From Streptomycetaceae bacterium MP113-05 (lineage in GTDB: Bacteria; Actinomycetota; Actinomycetes; Streptomycetales; Streptomycetaceae): a DNA stretch of 44,586 nucleotides. Made by a program: the position numbers and the translations under genes. This document shows, piece by piece, positions 8,213 to 16,372 of the stretch (its first letter is position 1; each line of letters begins with the position of its first letter). Location: the NCBI GenBank assembly GCA_000497405.1, contig KI547041.1, positions 16,423-61,008 on the forward strand. Direction: 5' to 3'. Below the pieces are notes generated by a model. That model worked only from the letters and a program-made list of their open reading frames with translations, made no database searches and was not told the DNA's origin.

Positions 8213-8512
8213 TCAGCCGTAGACGATGCGGCGCAGCTGCCGCAGGGACAGCTCGGGCGGCGCCACCGCGCGGTGGGGCAGTTCGGCCGCGATCCGCTCG
8301 AAGATGCTCGCGTTCACCAGCCCGCCGGACCTCAGCTCCCGGTGGCGGCGGCGCACGTAGTCCTCGATCGTCTCGTCGAAGTAGGCCAGGACGTCGAGGA
8401 CCACCCGTGCCGCCTCGCCGCGCGGCAGCGCGGTGGTGCGGGTCAGGTGGTCGATCAGGTCCTCGTGGACCGGTGTCCGGCGCTCCAGCACTCGTCGATA
8501 GTGCGCTGCCAT
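8213..8512 (-). CDS. Conserved hypothetical protein, 99 residues
   Basis: A small acidic/basic mixed helical protein starting MAAHYRRVLERRTPVHEDL. It has no signal peptide, membrane segment or cysteine, and I do not recognise a named domain. The helical pattern (DVLAYFDETIEDYVRRRHREL) suggests a compact all-alpha protein. The coding look (regular E/R/L helices, clean stop) and the conserved position upstream of glmS on the same strand support a real gene. The start at 8512 is chosen because upstream in-frame residues run through a perfect hairpin (8527-8554) with no start signal. The only ribosome-binding-site-like bases are GAGAGA about 6 nt before the ATG. A role linked to glmS is only inference from position. 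Confidence 0.7.
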   Translation of the reverse strand: MAAHYRRVLERRTPVHEDLIDHLTRTTALPRGEAARVVLDVLAYFDETIEDYVRRRHRELRSGGLVNASIFERIAAELPHRAVAPPELSLRQLRRIVYG

Positions 8513-8526
8513 GGTGTCTCTCGCAA

Positions 8527-8554
8527 CTTTCCTGCCCGAAACCGGGCAGGAAAG
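8527..8554. repeat. Perfect 12-bp inverted repeat 14 nt before a start codon
   Basis: CTTTCCTGCCCG at 8527-8538 and CGGGCAGGAAAG at 8543-8554 are perfect complements around a 4-base loop (AAAC). On the minus strand the hairpin would sit in the leader of the 99-residue gene, hiding an AGGAAAG sequence. It could be an operator, an attenuator or a translation-control hairpin. Confidence 0.6.
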
Positions 8555-8611
8555 CTCCGAAGTGGGGTCGATAGAGGTCCCTCCACGGAAGGACTGTCTA
8601 CACCCCTGCAC

Positions 8612-8632
8612 GCACGGGCGCCGGGCCCGTGC
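8612..8632 (-). terminator. Hairpin terminator after the DUF4429 gene
   Basis: GCACGGGC at 8612-8619 pairs with GCCCGTGC at 8625-8632 across a 5-base loop, 20 nt beyond the stop of the DUF4429 gene. Confidence 0.6.
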
Positions 8633-8651
8633 CCCGCCTCCGGCCGGGCCG

Positions 8652-9551
8652 TCAGAAGCGGTCCAGCACCGCGCGCTTCGTCGCGGCGAACTCCTCGTCC
8701 GTCAGGACGCCCTCGCGGTGAAGCTCGCTCAACTCCCTCAGCCTGCGCAGCAGGGCATCGTGGTCCGCCCCTTCAGGGGCGGACTCCACGAGGGCTGGCG
8801 GAGCGCCGGGGACGCCCTCCGAGAGCGCAGTGGGTGCACCGGCGTGCGGCAGGCGTGCCGTGACCGCCGCCGCCAGCAGAACCGCCCCGCTCGTCTCCCG
8901 GGCCTGTCGCACGCCCCACAGGGACACGCAGTGGGGGTCGTGCTCGGGCTTCTGGCTCGCATGCGTACCCCGCGGCCGGAAGCGCAGGCTGCCGTTCTTC
9001 AAGCCCACCGCGGGGGCCCACTCCACCCCGCTGAGCTCGTCGAGCATCAACGTCCTGGCGCCGCCGGAGGATTTGCTCTCCTCGGCCGTCCAGCTCCACT
9101 CCAACTGCACGCGTTCGCCGTCGAAGACGGCTGTGCCGTCCGAGCCGGGAGCGGTCCGTGGCACGGACGGGCCGGCCAGCAGGTACCGGTCGCACGGACC
9201 GTCCGGCACCTGCTCCAGCAGCAGTGCGTGGCGCACCTCATCGACGAAGTACCGGGCCACTCCCGACCGGTCCGCGTCGACCGCAAGCTGGTACGGGTCG
9301 GCCGCGTCCGCGAGTCGGCCGTTCGCGACCTGGGCGAGCGGGTCCGCGCCCGCGCGCAACCGCAGCCGCAGGCGCCCCGGCTTCCGGCCGTGCCCCGCCT
9401 CGTACGCGATCCCGGCGACCGCCCCCAGAGGTACGGCCACCTCGCCGAGGTCCCGCCGGAGCTGATGAACGGCCTTGCCGCTCCCCGGCACGATCCGCAG
9501 CGTGTCCCCGTCGAACGTCCATGTGCCCGTGCGTTGAATGATCTCCGCCAT
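8652..9551 (-). CDS. DUF4429 domain protein with C-terminal SHOCT domain
   Basis: A 299-residue protein common in actinomycetes. Two DUF4429 units (about 1-115 and 125-235) show the family pattern of a short beta strand with W (GTWTFDGDTLRI), repeated as VQLEWSWTAEE. The C-terminal 35 residues (DALLRRLRELSELHREGVLTDEEFAATKRAVLDRF) are a typical SHOCT short oligomerisation domain. It has no signal peptide, so it is probably cytosolic; function is unknown. There is no Shine-Dalgarno sequence before the ATG. Instead AAGAAT (9559-9564) ends 7 nt upstream, compatible with leaderless translation. Upstream by 30 nt are the remains of an oxidoreductase gene on the same strand. Confidence 0.88.
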   Translation of the reverse strand: MAEIIQRTGTWTFDGDTLRIVPGSGKAVHQLRRDLGEVAVPLGAVAGIAYEAGHGRKPGRLRLRLRAGADPLAQVANGRLADAADPYQLAVDADRSGVARYFVDEVRHALLLEQVPDGPCDRYLLAGPSVPRTAPGSDGTAVFDGERVQLEWSWTAEESKSSGGARTLMLDELSGVEWAPAVGLKNGSLRFRPRGTHASQKPEHDPHCVSLWGVRQARETSGAVLLAAAVTARLPHAGAPTALSEGVPGAPPALVESAPEGADHDALLRRLRELSELHREGVLTDEEFAATKRAVLDRF

Positions 9552-9558
9552 AGGGCAG

Positions 9559-9564
9559 ATTCTT
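9559..9564 (-). promoter_or_regulatory. Putative -10 hexamer of a leaderless promoter (DUF4429 gene)
   Basis: AAGAAT on the minus strand, followed by 7 nt and then the ATG, differs from TAnnnT only in its first base. The missing ribosome binding site supports the idea. No clear -35 was found. Confidence 0.4.
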
Positions 9565-9581
9565 GCGCACGGGCACCGCGC

Positions 9582-10148
9582 TCACGCCACCCGTCCGGCC
9601 AGGAACTCCTCCCAGGTCCGCTCTCCCACCGACGCCCCCTCCAGGGTCAGGTTGTCGCCCGCGCGGTACGCGCGCCCCCGCTTTGCCCGGGATGCGGAAC
9701 GGCATCCTGGGGCGGCGCCTGCCGCGGGCCCGCAGGTAGCTGCGGCTCAGCTCTGCGAGGTCGTACACCCGGGGACCGGCCAGGTCGGGGACCAGCCCGG
9801 ACGGCTCCCCGAGGGCCAACTGCACCAGCCGCTGGGCGACCTCGCGCGAGTCGACCGGCTGCAGTCGGAGGCCGCCGGGCGCCGGCATCACCGGCAGCTT
9901 CGCCAGCTTCTCCACCATGACCAGCGTCAGGTCGTGGAACTGTGCGGCGCGCAGCGTCGTCCACGGCACCCCGGAGTCCGCGACGGCGCGCTCGGCCGCC
10001 AACTTGGAGCGCAGCCAGGCGAGCGGCACCCGGTCGGCGCCGATGACGGAGACGTACACCAGGTGCCGCACGTGCGCCCGCGCCGCGGCGACCACCAGGT
10101 TGCGGGTCGCCGCGTCGTCGCCCTTGGGGCCGCCCGCGAGGTGCAGCC
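9582..10148 (-). pseudogene. NmrA-like NAD(P)-binding oxidoreductase, 5'-truncated and frameshifted
   Basis: In one minus-strand frame the sequence LHLAGGPKGDDAATRNLV (near 10146) through GKAG (near 9680) is clearly an NmrA/SDR-type protein. It includes HLVYVSVIGADRVPLAWLRSKLAAERAV, LPVMPAPGGLRLQPVD and the DLAELSRSYL region. The N-terminal 65-70 residues with the Rossmann glycine motif are absent; the DNA there encodes the tail of a sigma factor on the other strand. Near the 3' end the frame is lost in a C5 run (9675-9679). Removing one base restores RAYRAGDNLTLEGASVGERTWEEF and a stop at 9582-9584. So the gene is a remnant with two lesions; the frameshift could be a base-calling error, but the missing 5' end could not. 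Confidence 0.85.
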
Positions 10149-10386
10149 GGCGCTGGTGGACGGCAGGGTCGGCCTCGTGATGGCCGTTCGCGGACGCCTC
10201 TCCCTGGTGCTGGCGTTCGCCCTCGGTGACGACGACCGGATCACCGCCATCGACGTGATCGCCGACCCGGAACGGCTGCGCGCTCTCCGGATCGACGTCC
10301 TGGCCGCTCGGCCCGACGAGACGGCTGCCCGCCGGGTGGTTCGCCCGCTGGACCACGGGTCGGAACGGGGGCCATGGCGGGAGTGA
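10141..10386 (+). pseudogene. C-terminal remnant of a SigJ-type ECF sigma factor
   Basis: The plus-strand frame VQPALVDGRVGLVMAVRG, then LVLAFALGDDDRITAIDVIADPERLRALRIDVL, matches the SnoaL-like C-terminal domain that ends SigJ/ECF41-type sigma factors. It stops at TGA 10384-10386 after a short extra tail. Sigma regions 2 and 4 are missing: immediately upstream the DNA is the coding strand of an NmrA-like gene on the other strand. It has no start or promoter and is taken as a dead fragment. Confidence 0.75.
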
Positions 10387-10387
10387 T

Positions 10388-10417
10388 CCGCTCACCACGC
10401 TCCGGCGCGGTGAGCGG
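10388..10417 (-). terminator. Terminator of the leucine-catabolism operon
   Basis: CCGCTCACC at 10388-10396 pairs with GGTGAGCGG at 10409-10417 around a 12-base loop. It lies 15 nt past the stop of the acyl-CoA dehydrogenase gene, the last gene of the operon. Confidence 0.65.
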
Positions 10418-10431
10418 GCGACGGATGAGGG

Positions 10432-11592
10432 TCAGAACCCCAGCTCGCGGGCGATCAGCATGCGCTGCACCTCGCTGGTGCCCTCCCCGATCTCCAGGAT
10501 CTTCGAGTCCCGCCACATCCGTGCCACCGGGTACTCGTTCATGAAGCCGTATCCGCCGTGGATCTGGGTGGCCTCCCGGGCGTTGGTCACGGCGATCTCG
10601 GAGCTGTAGAGCTTGGCGAGGGCCGCCTCCTTCTTGAACTTCTCGCCGGCCACCAGCCGGGACGCGGCATCCCGCCAGGCGAGCCGTGCGGTGTGGGAGC
10701 GCATCTCCATGTCGGCCAGCTTGAACTGGATGGCCTGGTTCTCACCGATGGCCTTGCCGAACGCCTTGCGCGTCCGGGCGTACGCCACGGACTCGTCGAC
10801 GCAGCCCTGTGCCAGCCCGGTCGCGAGCGCCGCGATGGCGACGCGGCCCTCGTCCAGGATGCGGAGGAACTGCGCGTAACCGCGGCCCTCCTCGCCGAGG
10901 AGGTTCTCGCCCGGCACGCGGACGTCGGAGAAGGAGAGCTCGCGGGTGTCCGACGCGTTCCAGCCGACCTTGGAGTAGGGCGCGGCCACCGTGAAGCCCG
11001 GCGTGCCGGACGGCACGATGATGCTGGAGATCAGCGGGGCACCGTCGGGCTTGCGCCCGGTGACGGCGGTCACCGTGACCAGACCGGTGATGTCGGTGCC
11101 GGAATTGGTGATGAAGCACTTCGAGCCGTTGATCACCCACTCGCCGGTCTTCTCGTCCCGGACCGCGGTGGTACGCGTGCCGCCCGCGTCCGAGCCGCAC
11201 TCGGGCTCGGTGAGGCCGAAGGCGCCGAGCATCTCGCCGGAGCACAGCTTCGGCAACCACTCGCGCCTCTGCTCCTCGGTGCCGAAGCGGAAGACCGGCA
11301 TGGCGCCGAGGGAGACCCCCGCCTCCAGGGTGATGGCCACCGAGGAGTCGACCCGGGCCAGCTCCTCCAGGGCCAGGCCCAGGGCGAGGTAGTCGCCGCC
11401 CATGCCGCCGTACTCCTCGGGGAACGGCAGGCCGAAGAGGCCCATCTCGCCCATCTGGCGGACGATGTCGTAGGGGAACTCGTGGTTCTCGTAGAACTCG
11501 CCGATCTTCGGAGCCACGACGTCGTGCGCGAACTCCTCGACGGTGCGGCGCAGTTCCTCGTGTTCGGGGGCGAGACGGTGGTCGAGAGGCAT
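10432..11592 (-). CDS. acdH: Acyl-CoA dehydrogenase (short/branched-chain type, AcdH-like)
   Basis: A 386-residue flavoenzyme that introduces the alpha-beta double bond into short or branched acyl-CoAs. Residues 6-118 are the N-terminal helical domain, 122-216 the beta domain (AFGLTEPECGSDAGGTRT), and 228-380 the C-terminal helical FAD domain (QIHGGYGFMNEYPVARMWRD). The catalytic base is E370 in IGEGTSEVQR, the position used by MCAD, SCAD and short-branched-chain enzymes. In isovaleryl-CoA dehydrogenase the Glu sits instead in the LERL helix, which here reads LDEGRVAI. It is the last gene of the operon, 2 nt after the HMG-CoA lyase gene. That context points to isovaleryl-, isobutyryl- or 2-methylbutyryl-CoA from Leu/Val/Ile breakdown; in S. 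coelicolor the counterpart (acdH) acts on several branched acyl-CoAs. Confidence 0.92.
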   Translation of the reverse strand: MPLDHRLAPEHEELRRTVEEFAHDVVAPKIGEFYENHEFPYDIVRQMGEMGLFGLPFPEEYGGMGGDYLALGLALEELARVDSSVAITLEAGVSLGAMPVFRFGTEEQRREWLPKLCSGEMLGAFGLTEPECGSDAGGTRTTAVRDEKTGEWVINGSKCFITNSGTDITGLVTVTAVTGRKPDGAPLISSIIVPSGTPGFTVAAPYSKVGWNASDTRELSFSDVRVPGENLLGEEGRGYAQFLRILDEGRVAIAALATGLAQGCVDESVAYARTRKAFGKAIGENQAIQFKLADMEMRSHTARLAWRDAASRLVAGEKFKKEAALAKLYSSEIAVTNAREATQIHGGYGFMNEYPVARMWRDSKILEIGEGTSEVQRMLIARELGF

Positions 11593-11594
11593 GA

Positions 11595-12563
11595 CTACTG
11601 CTCCTTGTGGGAGAGCGCTGAGACGGTACGGGAGGGGCTGGGGCGGCCCAGCCGCTCGGCCATCCACACGCTGGTGGCGGTGAGCCGGCCGAGGTCGACC
11701 CCGGTCTCGATGCCGAGGCCGTGCAACATCCACACGAGGTCTTCGGTGGCGAGGTTGCCGGTGGCGCTCTTCGCGTACGGGCAGCCGCCGAGGCCGCCGG
11801 CGGAGGCGTCCACCGTGTGCACGCCGTGCTGGAGCGCGGCGAGGGTGTTGGCCAGTGCCTGGCCGTAGGTGTCGTGGAAGTGGACAGCGACCCGGTCCGT
11901 GCCGATGCCCTCGGCGCCCAGCGCGGTCAGGAGGGCGCCGACGTGGCCGGGGGTGGCGACACCGATGGTGTCGCCGAGGCTCAGTTCGTCGCAGCCCATG
12001 TCGATCAGACGGCGGCAGACCCGCACCACCTGCTCGACGGGGACCGGGCCCTCCCACGGGTCGCCGAAACACATGGAGAGGTAGCCCCGGACACCGGCGC
12101 CGGCCGCCCTGGCTCCGGAGACCACCGGCTCGAACATCGCGAGCGCCTCGTCGACGGTGCGGTTGAGGTTGGCCTGGGCGAAGGACTCGGTGGCGCTGGC
12201 GAACACCGCGATGTCGCGGGCGCCCAACGCGAGCGCGCGGTCCAGGCCGCGGATGTTGGGCACCAGGACCGGGAGACGCACGCCGTCGCCCAGGCCGGAG
12301 AGCCTCGGGTACAGCTCTTCGGCGTCGGCGAGCTGCGGAACCCACTTGGGATGCACGAAGCTGGTGGCCTCGACGGTCTCCAGGCCCGCGGCGGCGAGCC
12401 GGTGGACGAACTCGGCCTTCACCTCCACGGGTACGACCGCCTGCTCGTTCTGCAGCCCGTCCCGCGGCCCGACCTCGTGGATGCGAACCCGGGAGGGGAG
12501 CCCCGGCGCCGGATGGGCCGTCGGCAGCCCTTCGACGCCCGGTGCGGTGTGCGATCCGGTCAT
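11595..12563 (-). CDS. Hydroxymethylglutaryl-CoA lyase
   Basis: A 322-residue TIM-barrel enzyme that splits HMG-CoA into acetoacetate and acetyl-CoA, the last step of leucine degradation. The HMGL-like signature is complete: [11 protein letters not shown] (about residue 30) with the metal-binding Asp, the [13 protein letters not shown] histidine pair, and the active-site cysteine loop [20 protein letters not shown]. The start ATG at 12563 overlaps the stop of the carboxylase alpha gene (ATGA). It ends 2 nt before acdH, so all three are translationally coupled. Length fits the bacterial family. It corresponds to mvaB/liuE in other bacteria. Confidence 0.94.
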   Translation of the reverse strand: MTGSHTAPGVEGLPTAHPAPGLPSRVRIHEVGPRDGLQNEQAVVPVEVKAEFVHRLAAAGLETVEATSFVHPKWVPQLADAEELYPRLSGLGDGVRLPVLVPNIRGLDRALALGARDIAVFASATESFAQANLNRTVDEALAMFEPVVSGARAAGAGVRGYLSMCFGDPWEGPVPVEQVVRVCRRLIDMGCDELSLGDTIGVATPGHVGALLTALGAEGIGTDRVAVHFHDTYGQALANTLAALQHGVHTVDASAGGLGGCPYAKSATGNLATEDLVWMLHGLGIETGVDLGRLTATSVWMAERLGRPSPSRTVSALSHKEQ

Positions 12564-14632
12564 GGGACGTCGCCCTCCTTCGGCTCCGGCTGCTCGGACT
12601 CCTTGGGCTCGACGACGGCGAGCACCTGGTCCATGGCGACGGTGCTGCCGGCGGACACGTCCAGCTCGGTGACCACGCCGTCGTAGGGAGAGGCGATGAC
12701 GTGTTCCATCTTCATCGCCTCGACGACCAGCAGGCTCTGCCCCGTCACGACCTCCTCGCCGACCTCTGCCTTGACCACGGTCACCGTGCCCGGCATCGGT
12801 GCGGTGAGCGCGTCCGCGCCGTGGGCACCGGCTCCGCCGCGGAGTGCGGCTTCGACGGGGTCGTGGACCTGCGCGTGCCAGGTCTGTCCGTCCCGGCCCA
12901 GCCAGGCACCGCCTTCGTCCACCACCCGGGTGAAGTGGTGCGTGACGCCGCCCCAGCCGAGCTGGACGTGCGCGGGGCCGGTGGAGACGAGCCGGGCGGT
13001 GACGGGGTCCGCGTCCCCGACCCGGACCAGGGCGTCGTGGGCCAGGCCGCGCACCCGCACGGCGACCGGCTCGTGGCCGGGTACCCGAACGTGGTGCACC
13101 GTCCACGCCGGTTCGCCGCCCATGCGGAAGCCGGAGGGCACCTCGAAGGGGTTCGTCCAGTCGCCCGGGACCGGGGACGGTTCCAGCGCGGTGTGCCGCA
13201 GCAGTGCGGCGGCCGCGCATACCTCGTGGGGCACGCCGGTCGGCACCAGGCTCGCCGCGTCGCGGTCGACCAGGCCGGTGTCCAGCTCGCCGGAGACCAC
13301 GTCCGGGTGGGCCAGCAAGGCGCGCAGGAACGCCACGTTGGTGTCCACGCCCAGCACGGTGGTTCCGGCCAGGGCGGCGCGCAGGCCGCGCAACGCGGCG
13401 GCCCGGTCCGGGCCGTACGCGACGACCTTGGAGAGCATCGGGTCGTAGGAGGTGCCGACCTCGGTTCCCTCCGAGAGACCGGAGTCGGTGCGCACCCGCG
13501 GGCCCTGCGGTTCGCGCAGCAGACGGACCGTGCCTGCGGAAGGCAGGAAGTCGACCCGGTCCCCGGAGACCCGGGCGGTCTCGGCACAGACCCGGGCCTC
13601 CACTGCATGGCCGGTGAGGGTGACGTCGTCCTGCCCGAAGTCCAGCGGTTCGCCGGCGGCTACCCGCAGTTGCCACTGGACCAGGTCCAGCCCGGTCACC
13701 AGCTCGGTGACCGGGTGCTCGACCTGGAGGCGGGTGTTCATCTCCATGAAGAAGTAGTCGCGCGGGGCGCCGGCGGCCGGTGCGCCGCCGGGCACGATGA
13801 ACTCCACGGTGCCCGCTCCCCGGTAGCCGCAGGAGCGGGCGGCGTTCACCGCCGCCTCACCCATCGCGGTGCGGGTGGCCTCGTCCAGCAGCGGGCTGGG
13901 CGCCTCCTCGATGATCTTCTGGTGGCGGCGTTGCAGGGAGCACTCGCGCTCTCCCAGATGCACCACGTTTCCGTGGCCGTCGGCCAGCACCTGGATCTCG
14001 ATGTGCCGTGGCCGGTCGATCCAGCGCTCCACCAGCAGCGTGTCGTCGCCGAACGAACTGCGGGCCTCCCGGCGGGCGGCGGCGATCTCGTCCGCGAGCA
14101 GCGCCGCGTCCCGCACCAGCCGCATGCCCTTGCCACCACCGCCCGCAGAGGGTTTGAGCAGCACCGGCATGCCGATCTCCCGGGCGGCGGCATCCAGCTC
14201 GGCGTCGGAAAGGCCGGAGCCGGAGGAACCGGGCACGACCGGCACCCCGGCCGCCGCGACGGTCTCCTTGGCGCGGATCTTGTCACCCATCAGCTCGATG
14301 GCCGCGGTGGGCGGACCGACGAAGGTGAGGCCGGCCCCGGTGCAGGCGGCTGCGAACGCGGCGTTCTCCGCGAGGAAGCCGTAGCCGGGGTGGACCGCCT
14401 GCGCGCCGGTACGGCGGGCCGCGTCCAGCAGGCGTTCCACCGACAGGTAGCTCTCGGCGGCGGCGGCCGGGCCGATGCGTACGGCGGTGTCGGCCTCCCG
14501 CACGTGGCGGGCGTCGGCGTCGGCGTCACTGTGGACGGCGACCGAACGGACGCCCTCCGCGCGCAGGGTGCGGATGACCCGGACAGCGATCTCGCCGCGG
14601 TTGGCCACCAGCACGGTGTCGAACATCGTCAT
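12560..14632 (-). CDS. Methylcrotonyl-CoA carboxylase alpha subunit (biotin carboxylase + BCCP)
   Basis: A 690-residue biotin-dependent subunit. The biotin carboxylase N-domain starts [19 protein letters not shown]. The ATP-grasp glycine loop is [14 protein letters not shown] and the active-site segment [15 protein letters not shown] variable middle region follows (about 450-600). The C-terminal biotinyl domain carries the EAMKMEH motif with biotinylated K641. Together with the beta subunit it carboxylates 3-methylcrotonyl-CoA to 3-methylglutaconyl-CoA. The ATG at 14632 has GAGGGGG 6 nt upstream, partly inside the beta-subunit stop region. A second ATG lies two codons on. Assignment to MCC rather than acetyl/propionyl-CoA carboxylase rests on the neighbouring HMG-CoA lyase and acyl-CoA dehydrogenase. 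No enoyl-CoA hydratase (liuC) is in the operon. Confidence 0.9.
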   Translation of the reverse strand: MTMFDTVLVANRGEIAVRVIRTLRAEGVRSVAVHSDADADARHVREADTAVRIGPAAAAESYLSVERLLDAARRTGAQAVHPGYGFLAENAAFAAACTGAGLTFVGPPTAAIELMGDKIRAKETVAAAGVPVVPGSSGSGLSDAELDAAAREIGMPVLLKPSAGGGGKGMRLVRDAALLADEIAAARREARSSFGDDTLLVERWIDRPRHIEIQVLADGHGNVVHLGERECSLQRRHQKIIEEAPSPLLDEATRTAMGEAAVNAARSCGYRGAGTVEFIVPGGAPAAGAPRDYFFMEMNTRLQVEHPVTELVTGLDLVQWQLRVAAGEPLDFGQDDVTLTGHAVEARVCAETARVSGDRVDFLPSAGTVRLLREPQGPRVRTDSGLSEGTEVGTSYDPMLSKVVAYGPDRAAALRGLRAALAGTTVLGVDTNVAFLRALLAHPDVVSGELDTGLVDRDAASLVPTGVPHEVCAAAALLRHTALEPSPVPGDWTNPFEVPSGFRMGGEPAWTVHHVRVPGHEPVAVRVRGLAHDALVRVGDADPVTARLVSTGPAHVQLGWGGVTHHFTRVVDEGGAWLGRDGQTWHAQVHDPVEAALRGGAGAHGADALTAPMPGTVTVVKAEVGEEVVTGQSLLVVEAMKMEHVIASPYDGVVTELDVSAGSTVAMDQVLAVVEPKESEQPEPKEGDVP

Positions 14633-14643
14633 CGTCGTCCCCC

Positions 14644-16275
14644 TCACATCCGGAACACGCCGAAGGCGGGCGCGTTCGGATCCTTCTCCGGCAGCGGTGC
14701 GTTGGCGCAGGCCGTGAGCGCGAGGCCCAGCACCTGGCGGGTCTCCATCGGGTCGATCACGCCGTCGTCCCACAGCCGGGCTGTGGCGTAGTACGCGTTG
14801 CCCTGCTCGTCGTACTGGGCGCGGACGGGGGCCCGGAAGGCCTCCTCCTCGTCCCCGCTCCACTCCTCACCGCGGCCCTCGATCTGGTCGCGTTTGACGG
14901 TGGCCAGCACGGACGCCGCCTGCTCCCCGCCCATCACGGAGATCTTGGCGTTGGGCCACATCCACAGGAAGCGGGGCCCGTACGCCCGGCCGCACATCGA
15001 GTAGTTGCCCGCTCCGTACGACCCGCCGACGACGACGGTCAGCTTGGGCACTCGGGTGCAGGCGACGGCGGTCACCATCTTCGCGCCGTGCTTGGCGATG
15101 CCGCCCGCCTCGTAGTCCTTGCCGACCATGAACCCGGAGATGTTCTGCAGGAAGAGCAGCGGAATGCCGCGTTGGTCGCACAGCTCGATGAAGTGCGCGC
15201 CCTTCTGGGCGGACTCCGAGAACAGGATGCCGTTGTTCGCCACGATGCCGACCGGATGACCGTGGATGTGGGCGAAGCCGGTCACCAGCGTGGTGCCGTA
15301 CTCGGACTTGAACTCCTGGAAGCGCGAGCCGTCCACCACCCGGGCGATCACCTCCCGCACGTCGTACGGCGTGCGGGAGTCGGCCGGGACGGCGGAGTAG
15401 AGCCCGTCCGGGGCGACCGCGGGCTGCTCCGGTGCGGCGACGGTCCACGGCAGCGCGGAACGGCCCGGCAGCGTGCCGACGATGTTCCGCACGATGCGCA
15501 GCGCGTGCGGGTCGTCCTCCGCGAGATGGTCGGTGACGCCGGAGGTGCGCGAGTGCACCTCGCCGCCGCCCAGCTCCTCGGCGGTGACCACCGCGCCGGT
15601 CGCGGCCTTCACCAGCGGCGGACCCCCGAGGAAGATCGTGCCCTGCTCGCGCACGATGACCGCCTCGTCGCTCATCGCCGGTACGTATGCGCCGCCGGCG
15701 GTGCAGGAGCCGAGTACCGCGGCGATCTGCGGGATGCCCGCGCCGGACATGCGCGCCTGGTTGTAGAAGATCCGGCCGAAGTGTTCACGGTCCGGGAACA
15801 CCTCGTCCTGCATGGGCAGGAAGGCGCCGCCCGAGTCGACCAGGTAGACGCACGGCAGGCGGTTCTCCAGGGCGATCTCCTGGGCGCGCAGGTGCTTCTT
15901 CACCGTCATCGGGTAGTACGTGCCGCCCTTGACGGTGGCGTCGTTGGCGACGATCACCACCTCGCGCCCCGAGACCCTGCCGATGCCGGCGATCACTCCG
16001 GCGGCGGGAGCGGCTCCGCCGTACATCCCGTCGGCGGCCAGCGGAGCGATCTCCAGGAACGGCGAGCCCGGGTCCAGCAGTGCGTCCACCCGGTCGCGGG
16101 GCAGCAGCTTGCCGCGCGCAGTGTGCCGGGCGCGTGCCTTCTCGCCGCCGCCGAGCCGGGCCGTGGCCAGCTTCTCGCGCAGCCGCGCCGCCAGCTCGCG
16201 GTGCGTGGCCTCGTTCGCCCGGCAGCTGTCCGATGCCGGATCGACGCCGCTGACCAGCGCCGTTGCCTGCTCCAT
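14644..16275 (-). CDS. Methylcrotonyl-CoA carboxylase beta subunit (carboxyltransferase)
   Basis: A 543-residue carboxyltransferase subunit with both crotonase-fold halves. The N half contains [38 protein letters not shown] and [19 protein letters not shown]. The C half contains [47 protein letters not shown] and an [20 protein letters not shown] tail. These are closer to MCC beta than to propionyl-CoA carboxylase as I remember them. It transfers the carboxyl group from carboxybiotin on the alpha subunit. It is the first gene of the operon, with AGGGGG 9 nt before ATG 16275. A twin TetR operator lies 28-77 nt upstream, shared with the divergent regulator. Confidence 0.92.
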   Translation of the reverse strand: MEQATALVSGVDPASDSCRANEATHRELAARLREKLATARLGGGEKARARHTARGKLLPRDRVDALLDPGSPFLEIAPLAADGMYGGAAPAAGVIAGIGRVSGREVVIVANDATVKGGTYYPMTVKKHLRAQEIALENRLPCVYLVDSGGAFLPMQDEVFPDREHFGRIFYNQARMSGAGIPQIAAVLGSCTAGGAYVPAMSDEAVIVREQGTIFLGGPPLVKAATGAVVTAEELGGGEVHSRTSGVTDHLAEDDPHALRIVRNIVGTLPGRSALPWTVAAPEQPAVAPDGLYSAVPADSRTPYDVREVIARVVDGSRFQEFKSEYGTTLVTGFAHIHGHPVGIVANNGILFSESAQKGAHFIELCDQRGIPLLFLQNISGFMVGKDYEAGGIAKHGAKMVTAVACTRVPKLTVVVGGSYGAGNYSMCGRAYGPRFLWMWPNAKISVMGGEQAASVLATVKRDQIEGRGEEWSGDEEEAFRAPVRAQYDEQGNAYYATARLWDDGVIDPMETRQVLGLALTACANAPLPEKDPNAPAFGVFRM

Positions 16276-16302
16276 GCCGCTGAGCCCCCTTGCTCCGTGC
16301 GT

Positions 16303-16352
16303 GCGTTAATGAGCGTTAACTTCTGCGACCACAGGTTAACGCTCATTAACGC
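16303..16352. promoter_or_regulatory. Twin operator between the carboxylase operon and its TetR gene
   Basis: GCGTTAATGAGCGTTAAC at 16303-16320 and its exact reverse complement at 16335-16352 are separated by 14 bases. Each 18-bp arm is itself an imperfect palindrome (GTTAA-N6-TTAAC), so this is two adjacent TetR-dimer sites facing each other. They cover the region just upstream of the tetR -10 hexamer and the start region of the divergent operon. The obvious ligand of the repressor would be an acyl-CoA of the pathway. Confidence 0.88.
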
Positions 16353-16359
16353 GCCTGTC

Positions 16360-16365
16360 TAGAAT
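16360..16365 (+). promoter_or_regulatory. -10 hexamer of a leaderless tetR promoter
   Basis: TAGAAT ends 7 nt before the ATG at 16373, the distance expected if transcription starts on the A of the start codon. TTAACG at 16336-16341, inside the operator, lies 18 nt upstream and could act as -35. Repressor binding would occlude it, giving autoregulation. Confidence 0.7.
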
Positions 16366-16372
16366 GGGCGAC

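Noticed and set aside
6148-8574. 808-residue plus-strand open frame
   Set aside because: It is antisense to glmS and the 99-residue gene. Long antisense frames are normal at this GC content, and the translation has Asp/Val/Gly-rich noise without family motifs.
10141-10386. Real short sigma-factor-like gene
   Set aside because: Only the C-terminal accessory domain is present. There is no start signal, no sigma regions 2 or 4, and the upstream DNA is the other strand's oxidoreductase.
12542-14791. 749-residue plus-strand open frame
   Set aside because: Antisense to the carboxylase alpha subunit, whose biotin and ATP-grasp motifs settle the strand.
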